Shown here piece after piece: positions 39,901 to 48,773 of a DNA stretch of 64,000 nt; position 1 is the first letter of the stretch, and each line of letters begins with the position of its first letter. The DNA is from a virus. Under the pieces are notes generated by a model. The model searched no databases and was not told the origin of the DNA. It worked only from the letters and a program-made list of their open reading frames with translations. The stretch is from the IMG/VR virus record IMGVR_UViG_3300029787_004704, positions 43,869-107,868 of that record. One strand, 5' to 3'. Both the position numbers and the translations under genes were made by a program.

Positions 39901-40287
39901 ATGGCAAACAAGTTAACAGTATCTGACAACACATCTATTTCGATGCCAATGCGTAATCTTATCAGCATTGTGGTCGCAGTTGGTATGGGCGTTTGGGCCT
40001 ATTTTGGGATTGTAGAAAGAATAACCAAGATAGAAACTGAACTGCAATTAATAGAACAAGACCTATCAGCGGCAACTGAATTCATTGCAGGAGTTCCAAA
40101 AGGTGATATGGTGTCTCCACAAATTCAAGAACTTTATATGCTGGTTGAATATCTTGCTGAGTCTACTGAAAAATTAAAAGAACAGATGGAAGCAGAAATC
40201 CCCATGATACTTAAAAATGATATGATAATACAATTTCATGAAGAGAGATTGATAGATCTAGAAGAGCGAAAGAATGGGAATCATTGA
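39901..40287 (+). CDS. Single-span membrane protein with coiled coil
   Basis: A 128-residue protein with a short N-terminal tail, one membrane helix at about residues 19-40 (LISIVVAVGMGVWAYFGIV), then a long charged coiled-coil region to the C-terminus. The layout (N-terminal anchor plus coiled coil) is that of inner-membrane spanins, and a second small gene overlaps its 3' end by 14 bases, as in Rz/Rz1 pairs. It could equally be a holin/antiholin or a virion membrane protein. It follows gp17 with its own late element. Confidence 0.55.
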   Translation: MANKLTVSDNTSISMPMRNLISIVVAVGMGVWAYFGIVERITKIETELQLIEQDLSAATEFIAGVPKGDMVSPQIQELYMLVEYLAESTEKLKEQMEAEIPMILKNDMIIQFHEERLIDLEERKNGNH

Positions 40288-40504
40288 GACAGTCATTATC
40301 CTTAGTTTATACGTCTATGACGGCGGTAACAAAACTATAGAAGGCTGGTATCATCAAGACAATTTAAGCACTTGTTTATCAGCAAAAAGAACTGCAGAAA
40401 GAAACTCAGGAAATCAGGTACAATATACTTGCAGTTTGGAAAAATGTTCAATGACCACAGATCAAACTGGCGTAAAACATTGTGATAAGATAATAAAAGA
40501 ATAA
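40274..40504 (+). CDS. Small cysteine-containing protein overlapping the membrane protein gene
   Basis: A 76-residue protein with a short hydrophobic N-terminus (MGIIETVIILSLYVY) and a C-terminal domain with four Cys (34, 53, 58, 69), which could form disulfides outside the cytoplasm. It overlaps the upstream membrane protein gene by 14 bases in another frame. LSTC at residues 31-34 is only a poor lipobox, so an outer-membrane spanin role is possible but weak. Confidence 0.45.
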   Translation: MGIIETVIILSLYVYDGGNKTIEGWYHQDNLSTCLSAKRTAERNSGNQVQYTCSLEKCSMTTDQTGVKHCDKIIKE

Positions 40505-40512
40505 GTATTGAT

Positions 40513-42057
40513 ATGGACTTATCAGCAGTAGCATCAGATCTATTTGACGAGATTAAATCACGTTATACTAACCTCACACTGGGCGATGATACAGCACAAG
40601 TTACGACTGATCCGCAGTTAGCACGTTTTTTCAAGTTCAATTTTAATGATAATCCAATCAGTATAGCAGTAGATGAAACTGAATTGCGTTTGATCTACAA
40701 CAGAGACATAACTGATATGCTTGACGAAGAACAAGAATCAGATTGGTATAATTTTTGTAGAACCATGCGTGAATTTGCTGTGACACACAATTTAGGATTC
40801 AAGCCACAAGACATAGAAAAATTAGATCTCGAACAAGGCGATTTTGAATTCATGTCGCAAGTAAATACAGTTAAGGAAAGCAAAATGCACGGAACAAGTA
40901 AAACATCATACGATAAACTAGATAAAACTAAGATGATCGTACGTCATTCGAAAAAAGTTGACGAAGATGTACCTGGTGCACGTTCAAGAAACATATCAGC
41001 AATTTTTATTGAGAACGCCCAAGGGGAAAGATTCCGTTTTCCATACAATTATCTAGCAGGTGCTAGAGCAATGATGATGCATGTTGCCAAAGGTGGCAAT
41101 CCATACGATGAGATTGGTGAATCTATTGTAAGTAAAGTGGATGAAATTGCACAACTTAAGAAATTCTCTAACTATGCTGTAAGGCAAGGACTAGTAGATG
41201 AAACTACTTTACCATATGTTGAAGCGGCAACCGACAAAATTAAAGAAGCAAAGAAAACACTTCACAGGTTATCAAAAGAAACTGCATATGAACAAGCAGT
41301 CGAAAGTCTGAATGCACAGGAAAATGACTTACAAGAAGATGATATAAATGATTTAAAGAAAATGTTTACTAAAGAAACATTTGATGAAGACATTGTTGAT
41401 GCATTTAAATTTTTACCAGTTAACGAATTCAAAAAAGACGATGATGAAGAAGAAATAGACTTTAAAGCAATGACAGGCACAGCAATGAGAACAGCTCCAT
41501 ACGTGAACAAATGGCTTGCTAATCCAGAGAATGCATTGATCCTTAAAAAAGATGATTCATATGATAAACTTCAAAACAATCTAAGAAGTCAAATGAAAGA
41601 CACTGAGCAAAAACTTGCCGCTGTGATGCGTGATATTGCAACAAGATTTTTATCAGCTGATCCACAAGATGACGAAGTGGCAAACTTTGCTTCAGAAATG
41701 GAAACAAAACTTGCGGCAGCTGGAGAATTATTCAATAAACAAGATCCTAACATGAAAACACTGAAAGGTGTTGCTATGCAGTTGGCAAATAGATATCTAC
41801 AAGATATGAAAAAAATACAACAGGACGCAGAATACAAAGATGAAGTAAGAAAGTCGCCGGAAGATGTCAAAGCATTCAAAAATATCAAAGGTAAAGACAT
41901 AGAAAAAGGCAAACTTACAAAACAATACAAAAGAAAATACAAAGACGAATCATCACAGTTTGAAGCATGGTTAGACACAAAAGTTGCTGAAATGGAAATT
42001 GCTTTAGAGTCAGATGAAATTGTCAAATCAGAATATCAAGATCCCTACACAGTTTAA
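40513..42057 (+). CDS. Large conserved-type unknown protein
   Basis: A 514-residue soluble, acidic, mostly helical protein. It has no membrane segment. RNISAIFIENAQGERFRFPYNYL followed by GARAMMMHVAKGGNPYDEIGE is the most structured-looking part (about residues 165-215). The N-terminal ~110 residues include beta-type segments and the C-terminal half is long charged helices. Position after gp17 and before the replication genes suggests a late protein. I do not recognise a function; a structural or head-associated role is only a guess. Confidence 0.6.
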   Translation: MDLSAVASDLFDEIKSRYTNLTLGDDTAQVTTDPQLARFFKFNFNDNPISIAVDETELRLIYNRDITDMLDEEQESDWYNFCRTMREFAVTHNLGFKPQDIEKLDLEQGDFEFMSQVNTVKESKMHGTSKTSYDKLDKTKMIVRHSKKVDEDVPGARSRNISAIFIENAQGERFRFPYNYLAGARAMMMHVAKGGNPYDEIGESIVSKVDEIAQLKKFSNYAVRQGLVDETTLPYVEAATDKIKEAKKTLHRLSKETAYEQAVESLNAQENDLQEDDINDLKKMFTKETFDEDIVDAFKFLPVNEFKKDDDEEEIDFKAMTGTAMRTAPYVNKWLANPENALILKKDDSYDKLQNNLRSQMKDTEQKLAAVMRDIATRFLSADPQDDEVANFASEMETKLAAAGELFNKQDPNMKTLKGVAMQLANRYLQDMKKIQQDAEYKDEVRKSPEDVKAFKNIKGKDIEKGKLTKQYKRKYKDESSQFEAWLDTKVAEMEIALESDEIVKSEYQDPYTV

Positions 42058-42065
42058 GTAATAGC

Positions 42066-42719
42066 ATGAGCAAAGTACTATGTGCTGGTTGCAGTCACAC
42101 TCGCGAATTTTATTGGGATCCTTGGCCTGCCTATATAGACAACTCTGTCAATATTGGCATACGTGGAGCGGGACCAGATCTTATTTCCAAACGAGTAATT
42201 GTTGAACTTGCCACAAATGAATATACACATTTAATAATACAATGGCCTGATCCTAACAGATGGGATCTATATATTGAAGATAAAGCACATGCCTTTGAGG
42301 CATTACCTATCAGTGGTATGCAACAGAGCCAAAAACGGACTTTCAGTAATTTAGATGGCAATGAAGTTGACATAGACGGATATTGCACACCTGGCAGTGA
42401 ACACAGAGGATACATGAAGACATATTATAAACAGTATTATTCACCAAAACAGCATCAGATTAACTTTTGGAATTGTGTTTTAAATGTGCAGTTGTTGTGT
42501 GAGAAACTTGATATAAAATATGCCTGGACCACTGTGCTAGATCTTTATGAGTATGGAGATTGCCCTTTTGATTTCGTCGACCAAACAAAATTTATACAAC
42601 CTACCGGCATGATAAATCATCTTACAAATCAAGGGTTTAGTGTCACCAACGATCACTTTTCTACAGAAGCACACAAAGAATGGTCAAAAATAATTAAATC
42701 AGGCTTGACTTTAGATTAA
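42066..42719 (+). CDS. SGNH/GDSL-like hydrolase family protein
   Basis: A 217-residue protein starting MSKVLCAGCSHTREFYWDPWP. The GCSHT at residues 8-12 takes the place of the GDS(L/x) nucleophile motif of SGNH hydrolases. GIRGAGPDLISKRVI (block II Gly), LIIQWPDPNRWD (block III-like) and a C-terminal NDHFSTEAHKEWSKII (Asp/His-like DxxH position) follow in order. Such proteins are esterases or acetyl-modifying enzymes of glycans; phage versions are uncharacterised to my knowledge. It precedes gp32, whose promoter lies within its last codons. Confidence 0.55.
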   Translation: MSKVLCAGCSHTREFYWDPWPAYIDNSVNIGIRGAGPDLISKRVIVELATNEYTHLIIQWPDPNRWDLYIEDKAHAFEALPISGMQQSQKRTFSNLDGNEVDIDGYCTPGSEHRGYMKTYYKQYYSPKQHQINFWNCVLNVQLLCEKLDIKYAWTTVLDLYEYGDCPFDFVDQTKFIQPTGMINHLTNQGFSVTNDHFSTEAHKEWSKIIKSGLTLD

Positions 42720-42732
42720 AATTATATATACT
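42705..42732 (+). promoter_or_regulatory. 32: Sigma-70-type promoter for gp32
   Basis: TTGACT (42705-42710), 16 bases, TATACT (42727-42732). A ~50-base leader with AGGAGG follows before the ATG at 42790. Confidence 0.65.
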
Positions 42733-42789
42733 GTTATGTGTAGTGATACGCATTAGGCAAAACAAAAGCAAACATAGGAGGCTTACATT

Positions 42790-43779
42790 ATGGCAACACT
42801 AGCAGAAATAAGAGCAAAATTGCAGGCTCAAACATCAAAACCTTCAGGTGAAGGCGGCGGTGACAACGCAATATACCCACACTGGAACATAGGAGAAAAC
42901 ACTGAAGCAGTGGTTAGATTCCTTCCAGATTCAGACCCAAACAACACATTTTTCTGGACTGAAAGAGCAATGATCAAATTGCCATTCAATTCAATAAAAG
43001 GTGAACCAGGATCGGCTCCAGTTATAGTACAAGTTCCTTGTATGGAAATGTATGGAGATGCTTGTCCAGTACTGGCGGAAGTAAGACAATGGTTTAAAGA
43101 CAAATCATTAGAAGACATGGGTAGAAAATATTGGAAAAAACGTTCTTACATTTTCCAAGGATTTGTTGTATCTTCACCAATGCAAGAAGAAGCAAGTCCA
43201 GAAAATCCAATTAGAAGATTCATAATTGGTCCACAAATATTCAACATTATTAAGAGTGCTTTGATGGATCCTGAAATGGAAGATCTTCCAACTGACTACA
43301 CAAGAGGTGTTGACTTTAGAATTAACAAAACTACAAAGGGTGGTTATGCTGATTATTCAACATCCAAATGGTCAAGAAAAACTTCACCATTAACAGCAGA
43401 GCAACAATCTGCAATTGACACAAATGGTCTACACAACTTAGGTGACTATCTACCAAAGAAACCATCAGAAGTAGAAATAAAAGTTATTGAAGAAATGTTT
43501 AGAGCATCTGTAGATGGCGAAGCATATGATACTGAAAAATTTGGACAGTATTATAGACCATATGGTGTAAAAGCACCAGCAACAAGCACACCAGCACCGG
43601 TACAAACTCCTGCACCAGCAGTAGCAGAGCCTGTGACTGAAACAGTTGCTCCAGTGGTTGCACCAGAACCAGTAGCAGTAGAGACAGCACCAGTTACTCC
43701 TACAACTGAGCCTGCTCCTGAAACAGGGTCAAAAGCAGAAGACATTCTTGCAATGATCAGAGCAAGACAACAAAAGTAA
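42790..43779 (+). CDS. 32: Single-stranded DNA-binding protein gp32
   Basis: A 329-residue protein (T4 gp32 is 301). The N-terminal basic region (EIRAKLQAQTSKPSGE) is the self-interaction domain, and the core has YWKKRSYIFQGFVVSSP and RRFIIGPQIFNIIKSAL as in family members. CMEMYGDACPVLAE keeps two of the Cys of the T4 zinc site. The C-terminus is Pro/Ala/Val-rich (residues ~260-310) and ends with an acidic-to-basic tail instead of the usual strongly acidic one. It coats ssDNA and organises replication and recombination. A consensus AGGAGG lies before the start and a strong hairpin follows the stop. Confidence 0.9.
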   Translation: MATLAEIRAKLQAQTSKPSGEGGGDNAIYPHWNIGENTEAVVRFLPDSDPNNTFFWTERAMIKLPFNSIKGEPGSAPVIVQVPCMEMYGDACPVLAEVRQWFKDKSLEDMGRKYWKKRSYIFQGFVVSSPMQEEASPENPIRRFIIGPQIFNIIKSALMDPEMEDLPTDYTRGVDFRINKTTKGGYADYSTSKWSRKTSPLTAEQQSAIDTNGLHNLGDYLPKKPSEVEIKVIEEMFRASVDGEAYDTEKFGQYYRPYGVKAPATSTPAPVQTPAPAVAEPVTETVAPVVAPEPVAVETAPVTPTTEPAPETGSKAEDILAMIRARQQK

Positions 43780-43787
43780 ATCAATTA

Positions 43788-43805
43788 GGGGGAGGTAACT
43801 CCCCC
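43788..43805 (+). terminator. Hairpin after gp32, GTAA loop
   Basis: GGGGGAG-GTAA-CTCCCCC, a 7-bp perfect stem. It is followed directly by the -35 box of the uvsX promoter, so it probably separates the gp32 and uvsX transcripts; there is no T run. Confidence 0.6.
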
Positions 43806-43806
43806 G

Positions 43807-43835
43807 TTGACACAATGTACAAAAGTTCGTATAAT
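43807..43835 (+). promoter_or_regulatory. uvsX: Perfect sigma-70 consensus promoter for uvsX
   Basis: TTGACA (43807-43812), 17 bases, TATAAT (43830-43835). A leader with GAAGAGGT leads to the ATG at 43853. Confidence 0.85.
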
Positions 43836-43852
43836 ATATTGAAGAGGTAGAT

Positions 43853-44956
43853 ATGGTAAAACCATTTGACGTAACAAAGTTTAGAAAAAATATTACAAAA
43901 AGCATCGATGGCCTTGGTATAGGATTTAATGATCCTACAGATTGGATTTCTACAGGCAATCATGCATTAAATTATTTGATATCAGGAGATTTTTACAAAG
44001 GCATTCCGTTAGGAAAAGTAACAGTGTTTGCAGGAGAATCTGGTTCCGGAAAATCTTATATTTGTTCAGGTAACATTATAAGGGAAGCACAAAAACAAGA
44101 TATATTTGTCATTCTAGTAGATTCGGAAAATGCACTTGATGAAGCATGGTTAAAAGCAGTAGGTGTTGATACATCAGAAGAAAAACTGTTAAGACTAGGA
44201 ATGAGTATGATTGATGATGTTGCAAAAACAATATCTAATTTTGTTAAAGAGTACAGAGCAGATTATGGCGACAAAGATCCAGCAGACAGACCAAAAGTAC
44301 TATTTGTTTTAGATTCACTAGGCATGATGATGACTCCTACAGATGTTGATCAATTCAACAAAGGTGACATGAAAGGTGACTTAGGTCGTAAGCCTAAAGC
44401 ATTAACGGCACTGGTAAGAAACTGTGTCAATATGTTTGGCACATTGAATGTTGGAATGGTTGCAACTAACCATACGTATGCATCACAAGATATGTTTGAT
44501 CCTGATGACAAAATATCGGGTGGACAAGGATTTGTGTATGCATCGAGTATTGTAGTTGCAATGAAAAAACTAAAACTTAAAGAAGATGAAGCAGGCAATA
44601 AAATTACAGATGTAAGAGGTATTAGAGCGGCCTGTAAAGTTATGAAAACAAGATTTGCAAAGCCTTTTGAAGGTGTGCAAGTTAAGATTCCGTATGAAAC
44701 AGGCATGGATCCCTATTCAGGACTTGTTGATCTGTTTGAAAAGAAAGGCCTAATTACACAACAAGGCAACAGATTGAAATATATAACTGCAGATGGTACA
44801 GAAGTTCTTGATTACAGAAAGGCTTGGACAGGCGATAAACTAGATATTGTCATGCAAGAGGTAAGTAACCAAGTTGCTATCATTGATGATACAGAAACAA
44901 ACGATTTAGAAGAGGCAGTACAAACACAACAAGATGGAGATACAGATGCTAATTGA
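43853..44956 (+). CDS. uvsX: RecA-like recombinase UvsX
   Basis: A 367-residue recombinase (T4 UvsX: 391). Walker A GESGSGKS (61-68), the VILVDSENALDEAWL strand with the catalytic Glu, VLFVLDSLGMMM (Walker B) and VGMVATNHTYASQDMFDPDDK (L2-like region) are all present. It forms the presynaptic filament with gp32 and UvsY for recombination-dependent replication and repair. It is followed by the overlapping small acidic gene and UvsY, a compact recombination operon driven by the consensus promoter. Confidence 0.95.
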   Translation: MVKPFDVTKFRKNITKSIDGLGIGFNDPTDWISTGNHALNYLISGDFYKGIPLGKVTVFAGESGSGKSYICSGNIIREAQKQDIFVILVDSENALDEAWLKAVGVDTSEEKLLRLGMSMIDDVAKTISNFVKEYRADYGDKDPADRPKVLFVLDSLGMMMTPTDVDQFNKGDMKGDLGRKPKALTALVRNCVNMFGTLNVGMVATNHTYASQDMFDPDDKISGGQGFVYASSIVVAMKKLKLKEDEAGNKITDVRGIRAACKVMKTRFAKPFEGVQVKIPYETGMDPYSGLVDLFEKKGLITQQGNRLKYITADGTEVLDYRKAWTGDKLDIVMQEVSNQVAIIDDTETNDLEEAVQTQQDGDTDAN

Positions 44957-45188
44957 TATGTGGGGCCTTATGAAGGCATATGTCAGTGTGAAGGAAAGAG
45001 ATATTGTGGCTACTAAATTTGTTGATATTGCTTTAGACAACGGAGTATCAGACAGTGAACTGCAAGAATTAATTGGCATGGACGATGAACTGGATGAAGC
45101 AGTTAGAGAAATTCTTTCCGATGATGAAGATCAAGCAGATTACGATTACAGCGATGATTACGCCGGCGAAATATCAGATGATTATTAA
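44946..45188 (+). CDS. Small acidic protein between uvsX and uvsY
   Basis: An 80-residue protein, acidic at its C-terminus (many Asp/Tyr). The ATG at 44946 has GGAG 6 bases upstream and overlaps the uvsX end; an ATG at 44934 in the same frame is possible but has no such site. The helical N-terminus includes MKAYVSVKERDIVATKFVDIA. Its stop overlaps the uvsY start by one base. It may modulate the recombination proteins; function unknown. Confidence 0.65.
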   Translation: MLIDMWGLMKAYVSVKERDIVATKFVDIALDNGVSDSELQELIGMDDELDEAVREILSDDEDQADYDYSDDYAGEISDDY

Positions 45189-45646
45189 TGGCAAATTGGT
45201 TTTCCATAGTCAGTTCAGATATCTCTAAGATACCAGACGCAATCTTACATTATGAATCAGAGTTGGACAAAGCGGCTGTGGAAGTTAAACTTCACGGCAA
45301 TTTAGAAAAACAATCAGCATCCATGCCGGGTGTTGTTGAAGAACGATTCAGACAACTTCAGGAAGTAGAAGGTATTCTCAAACATTTAGAAATACAACAT
45401 CGCAGACTCAGAACAAAACACTATAAAAAATATTTGGAAAATTATCAACGTGCTCTCACATCACGCGACGCTGAAAAGTATGCAGAAGGTGAAGATGAAG
45501 TGTGTGACTATGAAGCAATAGTAAATGAATGGGCATTATTAAGAAACAAATGGCTGGGTGTCATTAAGGCACTTGACCAAAAACAATGGCATATAACCAA
45601 TATTGTAAAACTTAGAGTAGCAGGGATGGAAGATGCCAATCTATAA
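45188..45646 (+). CDS. uvsY: Recombination mediator UvsY
   Basis: A 152-residue helical protein (T4 UvsY: 137). GVVEERFRQLQEVEGILKHL, HYKKYLENYQRALTSRDAEKY, then NEWALLRNKWLGVIKALDQ and QWHITNIVKLRVAGMEDANL match the family along its length. UvsY loads UvsX on gp32-covered ssDNA. It sits in the uvsX operon and overlaps the start of the next gene by 14 bases. Confidence 0.85.
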   Translation: MANWFSIVSSDISKIPDAILHYESELDKAAVEVKLHGNLEKQSASMPGVVEERFRQLQEVEGILKHLEIQHRRLRTKHYKKYLENYQRALTSRDAEKYAEGEDEVCDYEAIVNEWALLRNKWLGVIKALDQKQWHITNIVKLRVAGMEDANL

Positions 45647-46160
45647 AGAAGTACATTTAGAAACTGACTTTGATTTTATATTGTCGCAAGATTATGATAC
45701 TCATTATGGATCTTGCATATCACACCAAGTGCATGAATTGAAAGATATACATGACAGATTTGGCGGAATGCCCGACACTTATGATCAAAACAATACGCAA
45801 ATAAGTCAACTATGGTTTGAAGATGGACAATTAGATTTTACTGACATTAGTAAACAACTAGGAATAGATATTGTAACAGTAAGTGCAATTAGATTAAAAC
45901 CAGGTAACACTATTCCTTTGCATAGAGACACATTTTACAAAATTAAAACGCAGTTTCCAGACGATGAACGAGCAAGAGTACGAGCAAACATAAACTTGGA
46001 AACATGGAAAACTGGACACATTATTCAATACAATGACAAAGTTATTACTGGATGGAAACAAGGTGATGGACATCTTTGGGATTCAGGAATAGAACATCTA
46101 GGAGCAAACTGTGGCATGGAATCAAAATACAGTTTGCAAGTTTCCGGATTTTTACTGTAA
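45633..46160 (+). CDS. 2-oxoglutarate/Fe(II)-dependent oxygenase-like protein
   Basis: A 175-residue protein with a double-stranded beta-helix pattern. AIRLKPGNTIPLHRD gives the His97-x-Asp99 metal pair. RVRANINLETWKTGHIIQYN and GDGHLWDSGIEHLGANCG (His155 as third ligand) follow, resembling aspartyl/asparaginyl beta-hydroxylase-type phage proteins. It would hydroxylate a protein side chain or small molecule using O2 and 2-oxoglutarate. It is overlapped by UvsY and converges with the aminotransferase-like gene. The substrate is not known. Confidence 0.65.
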   Translation: MPIYKEVHLETDFDFILSQDYDTHYGSCISHQVHELKDIHDRFGGMPDTYDQNNTQISQLWFEDGQLDFTDISKQLGIDIVTVSAIRLKPGNTIPLHRDTFYKIKTQFPDDERARVRANINLETWKTGHIIQYNDKVITGWKQGDGHLWDSGIEHLGANCGMESKYSLQVSGFLL

Positions 46161-46820
46161 AAATTTTAATCTTTTTGACAAATCTGGGTAATAAGATTTT
46201 GCCGGACTAAGCACATCACCATTGTGTTTTGGCAACTTATCCATCAGCAATATTCCTAAAGCACAATCTTCCGGAATCATGTTGTAATGATATCCTGTAC
46301 GTCTGAAAACAGGTTGAGCAGTCCATTTATTCCATAGAGAATAATCACGGCCATCATGCCTTGATGCAATTAACCAGTCATACAGATCAACATTGTCGGT
46401 TAGTATTGCACCGCCTTTGCCTATTTTTAATTGTTTTTGATATTGAAAACTGCAACACATATCATAACCATCATTATACATACCGGAAGTAAATCTAGTT
46501 GCCGCATCTATGATAGAAGTATCGCCTAATTGGTATGTGCCACTCCAATTTACATCTGACCATGCAAACGGAATATTAAGATTATACAAAGTCATAGGTA
46601 CACTTACATAGGTGTTTTTAGGACATGTCATTTGCATTGGTATTCCTTGTTCTAAATAATAACGTAAACAAAGTTCTAATGCATGAGTGTTTGAATCTAC
46701 GACAACACACATAGGAGCATTAGTATAGGAACATATTTTCCGTTCAAACATATGGATTATGTCAAACGGATCTTCGAAAGTATATCCTGCTTTTATGAGT
46801 TGATCTAGTTCAGTACGCAC
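46152..46820 (-). CDS. Shortened DegT/DnrJ-type sugar aminotransferase-like protein
   Basis: A 222-residue protein with the large-domain pattern of PLP-dependent sugar aminotransferases: MCVVVDSNTHALELCLRYYL, CPKNTYVSVPMTLYNLNIPF, IIDAATRF, and SFQYQKQLKIGKGGAILT around the PLP-Lys position, then RHDGRDYSLW. Family members have about 370 residues; the C-terminal small domain is absent here, and the usual SFHPTKN is changed to SFQYQKQ. The start codon is GTG (46818-46820). It may be a regulatory or degenerate copy, or a minimal active form. It lies in the glycan island. Confidence 0.65.
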   Translation of the reverse strand: MRTELDQLIKAGYTFEDPFDIIHMFERKICSYTNAPMCVVVDSNTHALELCLRYYLEQGIPMQMTCPKNTYVSVPMTLYNLNIPFAWSDVNWSGTYQLGDTSIIDAATRFTSGMYNDGYDMCCSFQYQKQLKIGKGGAILTDNVDLYDWLIASRHDGRDYSLWNKWTAQPVFRRTGYHYNMIPEDCALGILLMDKLPKHNGDVLSPAKSYYPDLSKRLKFLQ

Positions 46821-46846
46821 AAAATTAATTATTCATAATTACAAGC

Positions 46847-48085
46847 ATGTCTAAACCGAATGACACATATTGTCCATTACCATTTGTTGCGACAACAACA
46901 TCTCCTGATGGATATTGCAGATTGTGTTGTGAAAGCACAATTCCTTATTACACTAAAGTAACTGATTTAAAACAGTGGTGGACCAGTGATACTATAAAAG
47001 AAATCAGGCGGAAAATGTTGCAAGGAGAACATGTGAAAGATTGCGAAGTGTGTTACAAAGAAGAAAAAACATTAGGAACATCTTTGCGAACACAAGAAAT
47101 TTCACATTGGGGTAAAATTGAACAGGCCACTGAATTGCCAATATATTTGGATATGAAATTGGGAAATTTTTGCAACTTTAGATGTCTCATGTGTGATCCT
47201 CTAAGCAGTAACAGAATTATGAACGAATGGCGTGAATTAGGATGGGATAAAGAATTACCATTTAGAGAAGCCTCAGTAAACCATCATGACATATCGACAG
47301 CATGGAGCACAGATTGGAGTTGGCCTAATGAATTAGAATTTTGGAAAATTGTACAAGAGTGTATAATTTCCGGAGGTAAAAAATTAAAATTTACCGGAGG
47401 CGAACCTTTTTTAAATCCCCATGTGTTAAAAATAATATCTTCTGTTGATAAAGATGTTGATATGCGATTTACAACCAACGGATCAATTTGGAATAGCAAA
47501 ATAGAAAATGCATTAAAAAACAGAAGTGATTTACATATTGTTGTGAGTATTGAAGGCACAAGATTAGTAAATGATTATATAAGAGACGGCAGTGAATATG
47601 ATGTTATTCTAGAAAATTACAATCAAATGCAAAAATACTGTAAAACTATATGTTGGCAAACATCGTTTGGAGCAATAAATTTACAAGACATGCCAGATTT
47701 CATTGCACAATGTATAGAAAAAAAACAGCATATTGCATTAATAGAAATACGTGGACCTGAATTTATGCAGATTACAGCATTAACTAAACAAGCTAGAAAG
47801 CAAACTATAGAAAAACTGAATCACTTAAAAAGCACCATTACAACAGGAATGTTAGGACAGACTAAGGTAGATCTCACAGCAAATAATGAGACAGTACAAA
47901 AATTATTCGCACACACAGATGAAGCAAAAATGTCTTCTGAGATCGATTCATTAATAAAAATTATCGAGAGTAGTCTTGAGATATCGCAATCTAGTAAACC
48001 ACTGATAAATTATTTGTCTACATTGGATAAATCTCGTAGTAAAGATTATAAATCCATCCTGAAGCACAGTGATTTCAACCCATAA
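46847..48085 (+). CDS. Radical SAM protein with extra Cys clusters (twitch/SPASM-like)
   Basis: A 412-residue protein. The radical SAM [4Fe-4S] motif CNFRCLMC has Cys109, Cys113 and Cys116. KLKFTGGEPFLNP is the SAM-binding GGE region, and HIVVSIEGT a later strand. The N-terminus has additional Cys (C9, C24, C27, C28) and a CEVC pair (66, 69) that could bind a second cluster. Such phage 'twitch' radical SAM proteins are known by family but their substrates are not. It is in a run with two 2OG oxygenases and glycosyltransferases, all acting on unknown targets. Confidence 0.85.
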   Translation: MSKPNDTYCPLPFVATTTSPDGYCRLCCESTIPYYTKVTDLKQWWTSDTIKEIRRKMLQGEHVKDCEVCYKEEKTLGTSLRTQEISHWGKIEQATELPIYLDMKLGNFCNFRCLMCDPLSSNRIMNEWRELGWDKELPFREASVNHHDISTAWSTDWSWPNELEFWKIVQECIISGGKKLKFTGGEPFLNPHVLKIISSVDKDVDMRFTTNGSIWNSKIENALKNRSDLHIVVSIEGTRLVNDYIRDGSEYDVILENYNQMQKYCKTICWQTSFGAINLQDMPDFIAQCIEKKQHIALIEIRGPEFMQITALTKQARKQTIEKLNHLKSTITTGMLGQTKVDLTANNETVQKLFAHTDEAKMSSEIDSLIKIIESSLEISQSSKPLINYLSTLDKSRSKDYKSILKHSDFNP

Positions 48086-48098
48086 TAATTACAACACA

Positions 48099-48773
48099 AT
48101 GAAAGTTTATGTAGGATACGACACCAGAGAGGATATTGCTTATCAAGTGTGTGAGCATTCGATCAAACGGCGTAACGGCAAAACTGATGTAGTTGCTCTT
48201 AAGCAATCAGAATTAAGAGAACAAGGTTTATACACACGAGAAATAGACAAATTATCATCTACTGAATTTACATTTACGAGATTTTTTATTCCTTATCTAC
48301 AAAAATACAAAGGATGGGCAGTTTTTTGTGACTGCGATTTTGTATGGAAGATATCTCCTAGTGAATTAGAAAAATTTTGTGATGACACAAAAGCAGTGGT
48401 ATGTGTGCAACATGACTATACTCCTGAAGAAGGTACAAAAATGGATGGACAAATACAATTACAATATCCTAGAAAAAATTGGAGTTCGATGGTGTTATGG
48501 AACTGTGGACATCCTTCTAATAAAAAACTTACACCAGAACTTATAAACAGAGAAACAGGCAAATATTTGCATAGATTTTCGTGGCTTGATGATTCTGAAA
48601 TAGGTGAGTTGCCTTATGAATATAATTGGTTAGTGGGTTGGTATACAGAAACAGAGACACGCAAGCCTAAAATTTTGCACTACACAGAAGGCGGGCCTTG
48701 GTTTGAAAATTATAGAGAATGTGAATATTCTGATGATTGGAAAAAGGAACTTATTAACCTATTCAGTTCATAA
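48099..48773 (+). CDS. Glycosyltransferase (GT8-like, DxD)
   Basis: A 224-residue protein from the ATG at 48099 (MKVYVGYDTRED). The open frame begins at 48069 inside the radical SAM gene, but MKVYVGYD is the normal N-terminus of such enzymes. WAVFCDCDFVW holds a DxD metal site (78-80). The C-terminal KPKILHYTEGGPWFENYR with its His is typical of GT8-type enzymes. It transfers a sugar from a nucleotide donor, probably cytoplasmic. Stop and next start overlap by one base. Confidence 0.75.
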   Translation: MKVYVGYDTREDIAYQVCEHSIKRRNGKTDVVALKQSELREQGLYTREIDKLSSTEFTFTRFFIPYLQKYKGWAVFCDCDFVWKISPSELEKFCDDTKAVVCVQHDYTPEEGTKMDGQIQLQYPRKNWSSMVLWNCGHPSNKKLTPELINRETGKYLHRFSWLDDSEIGELPYEYNWLVGWYTETETRKPKILHYTEGGPWFENYRECEYSDDWKKELINLFSS

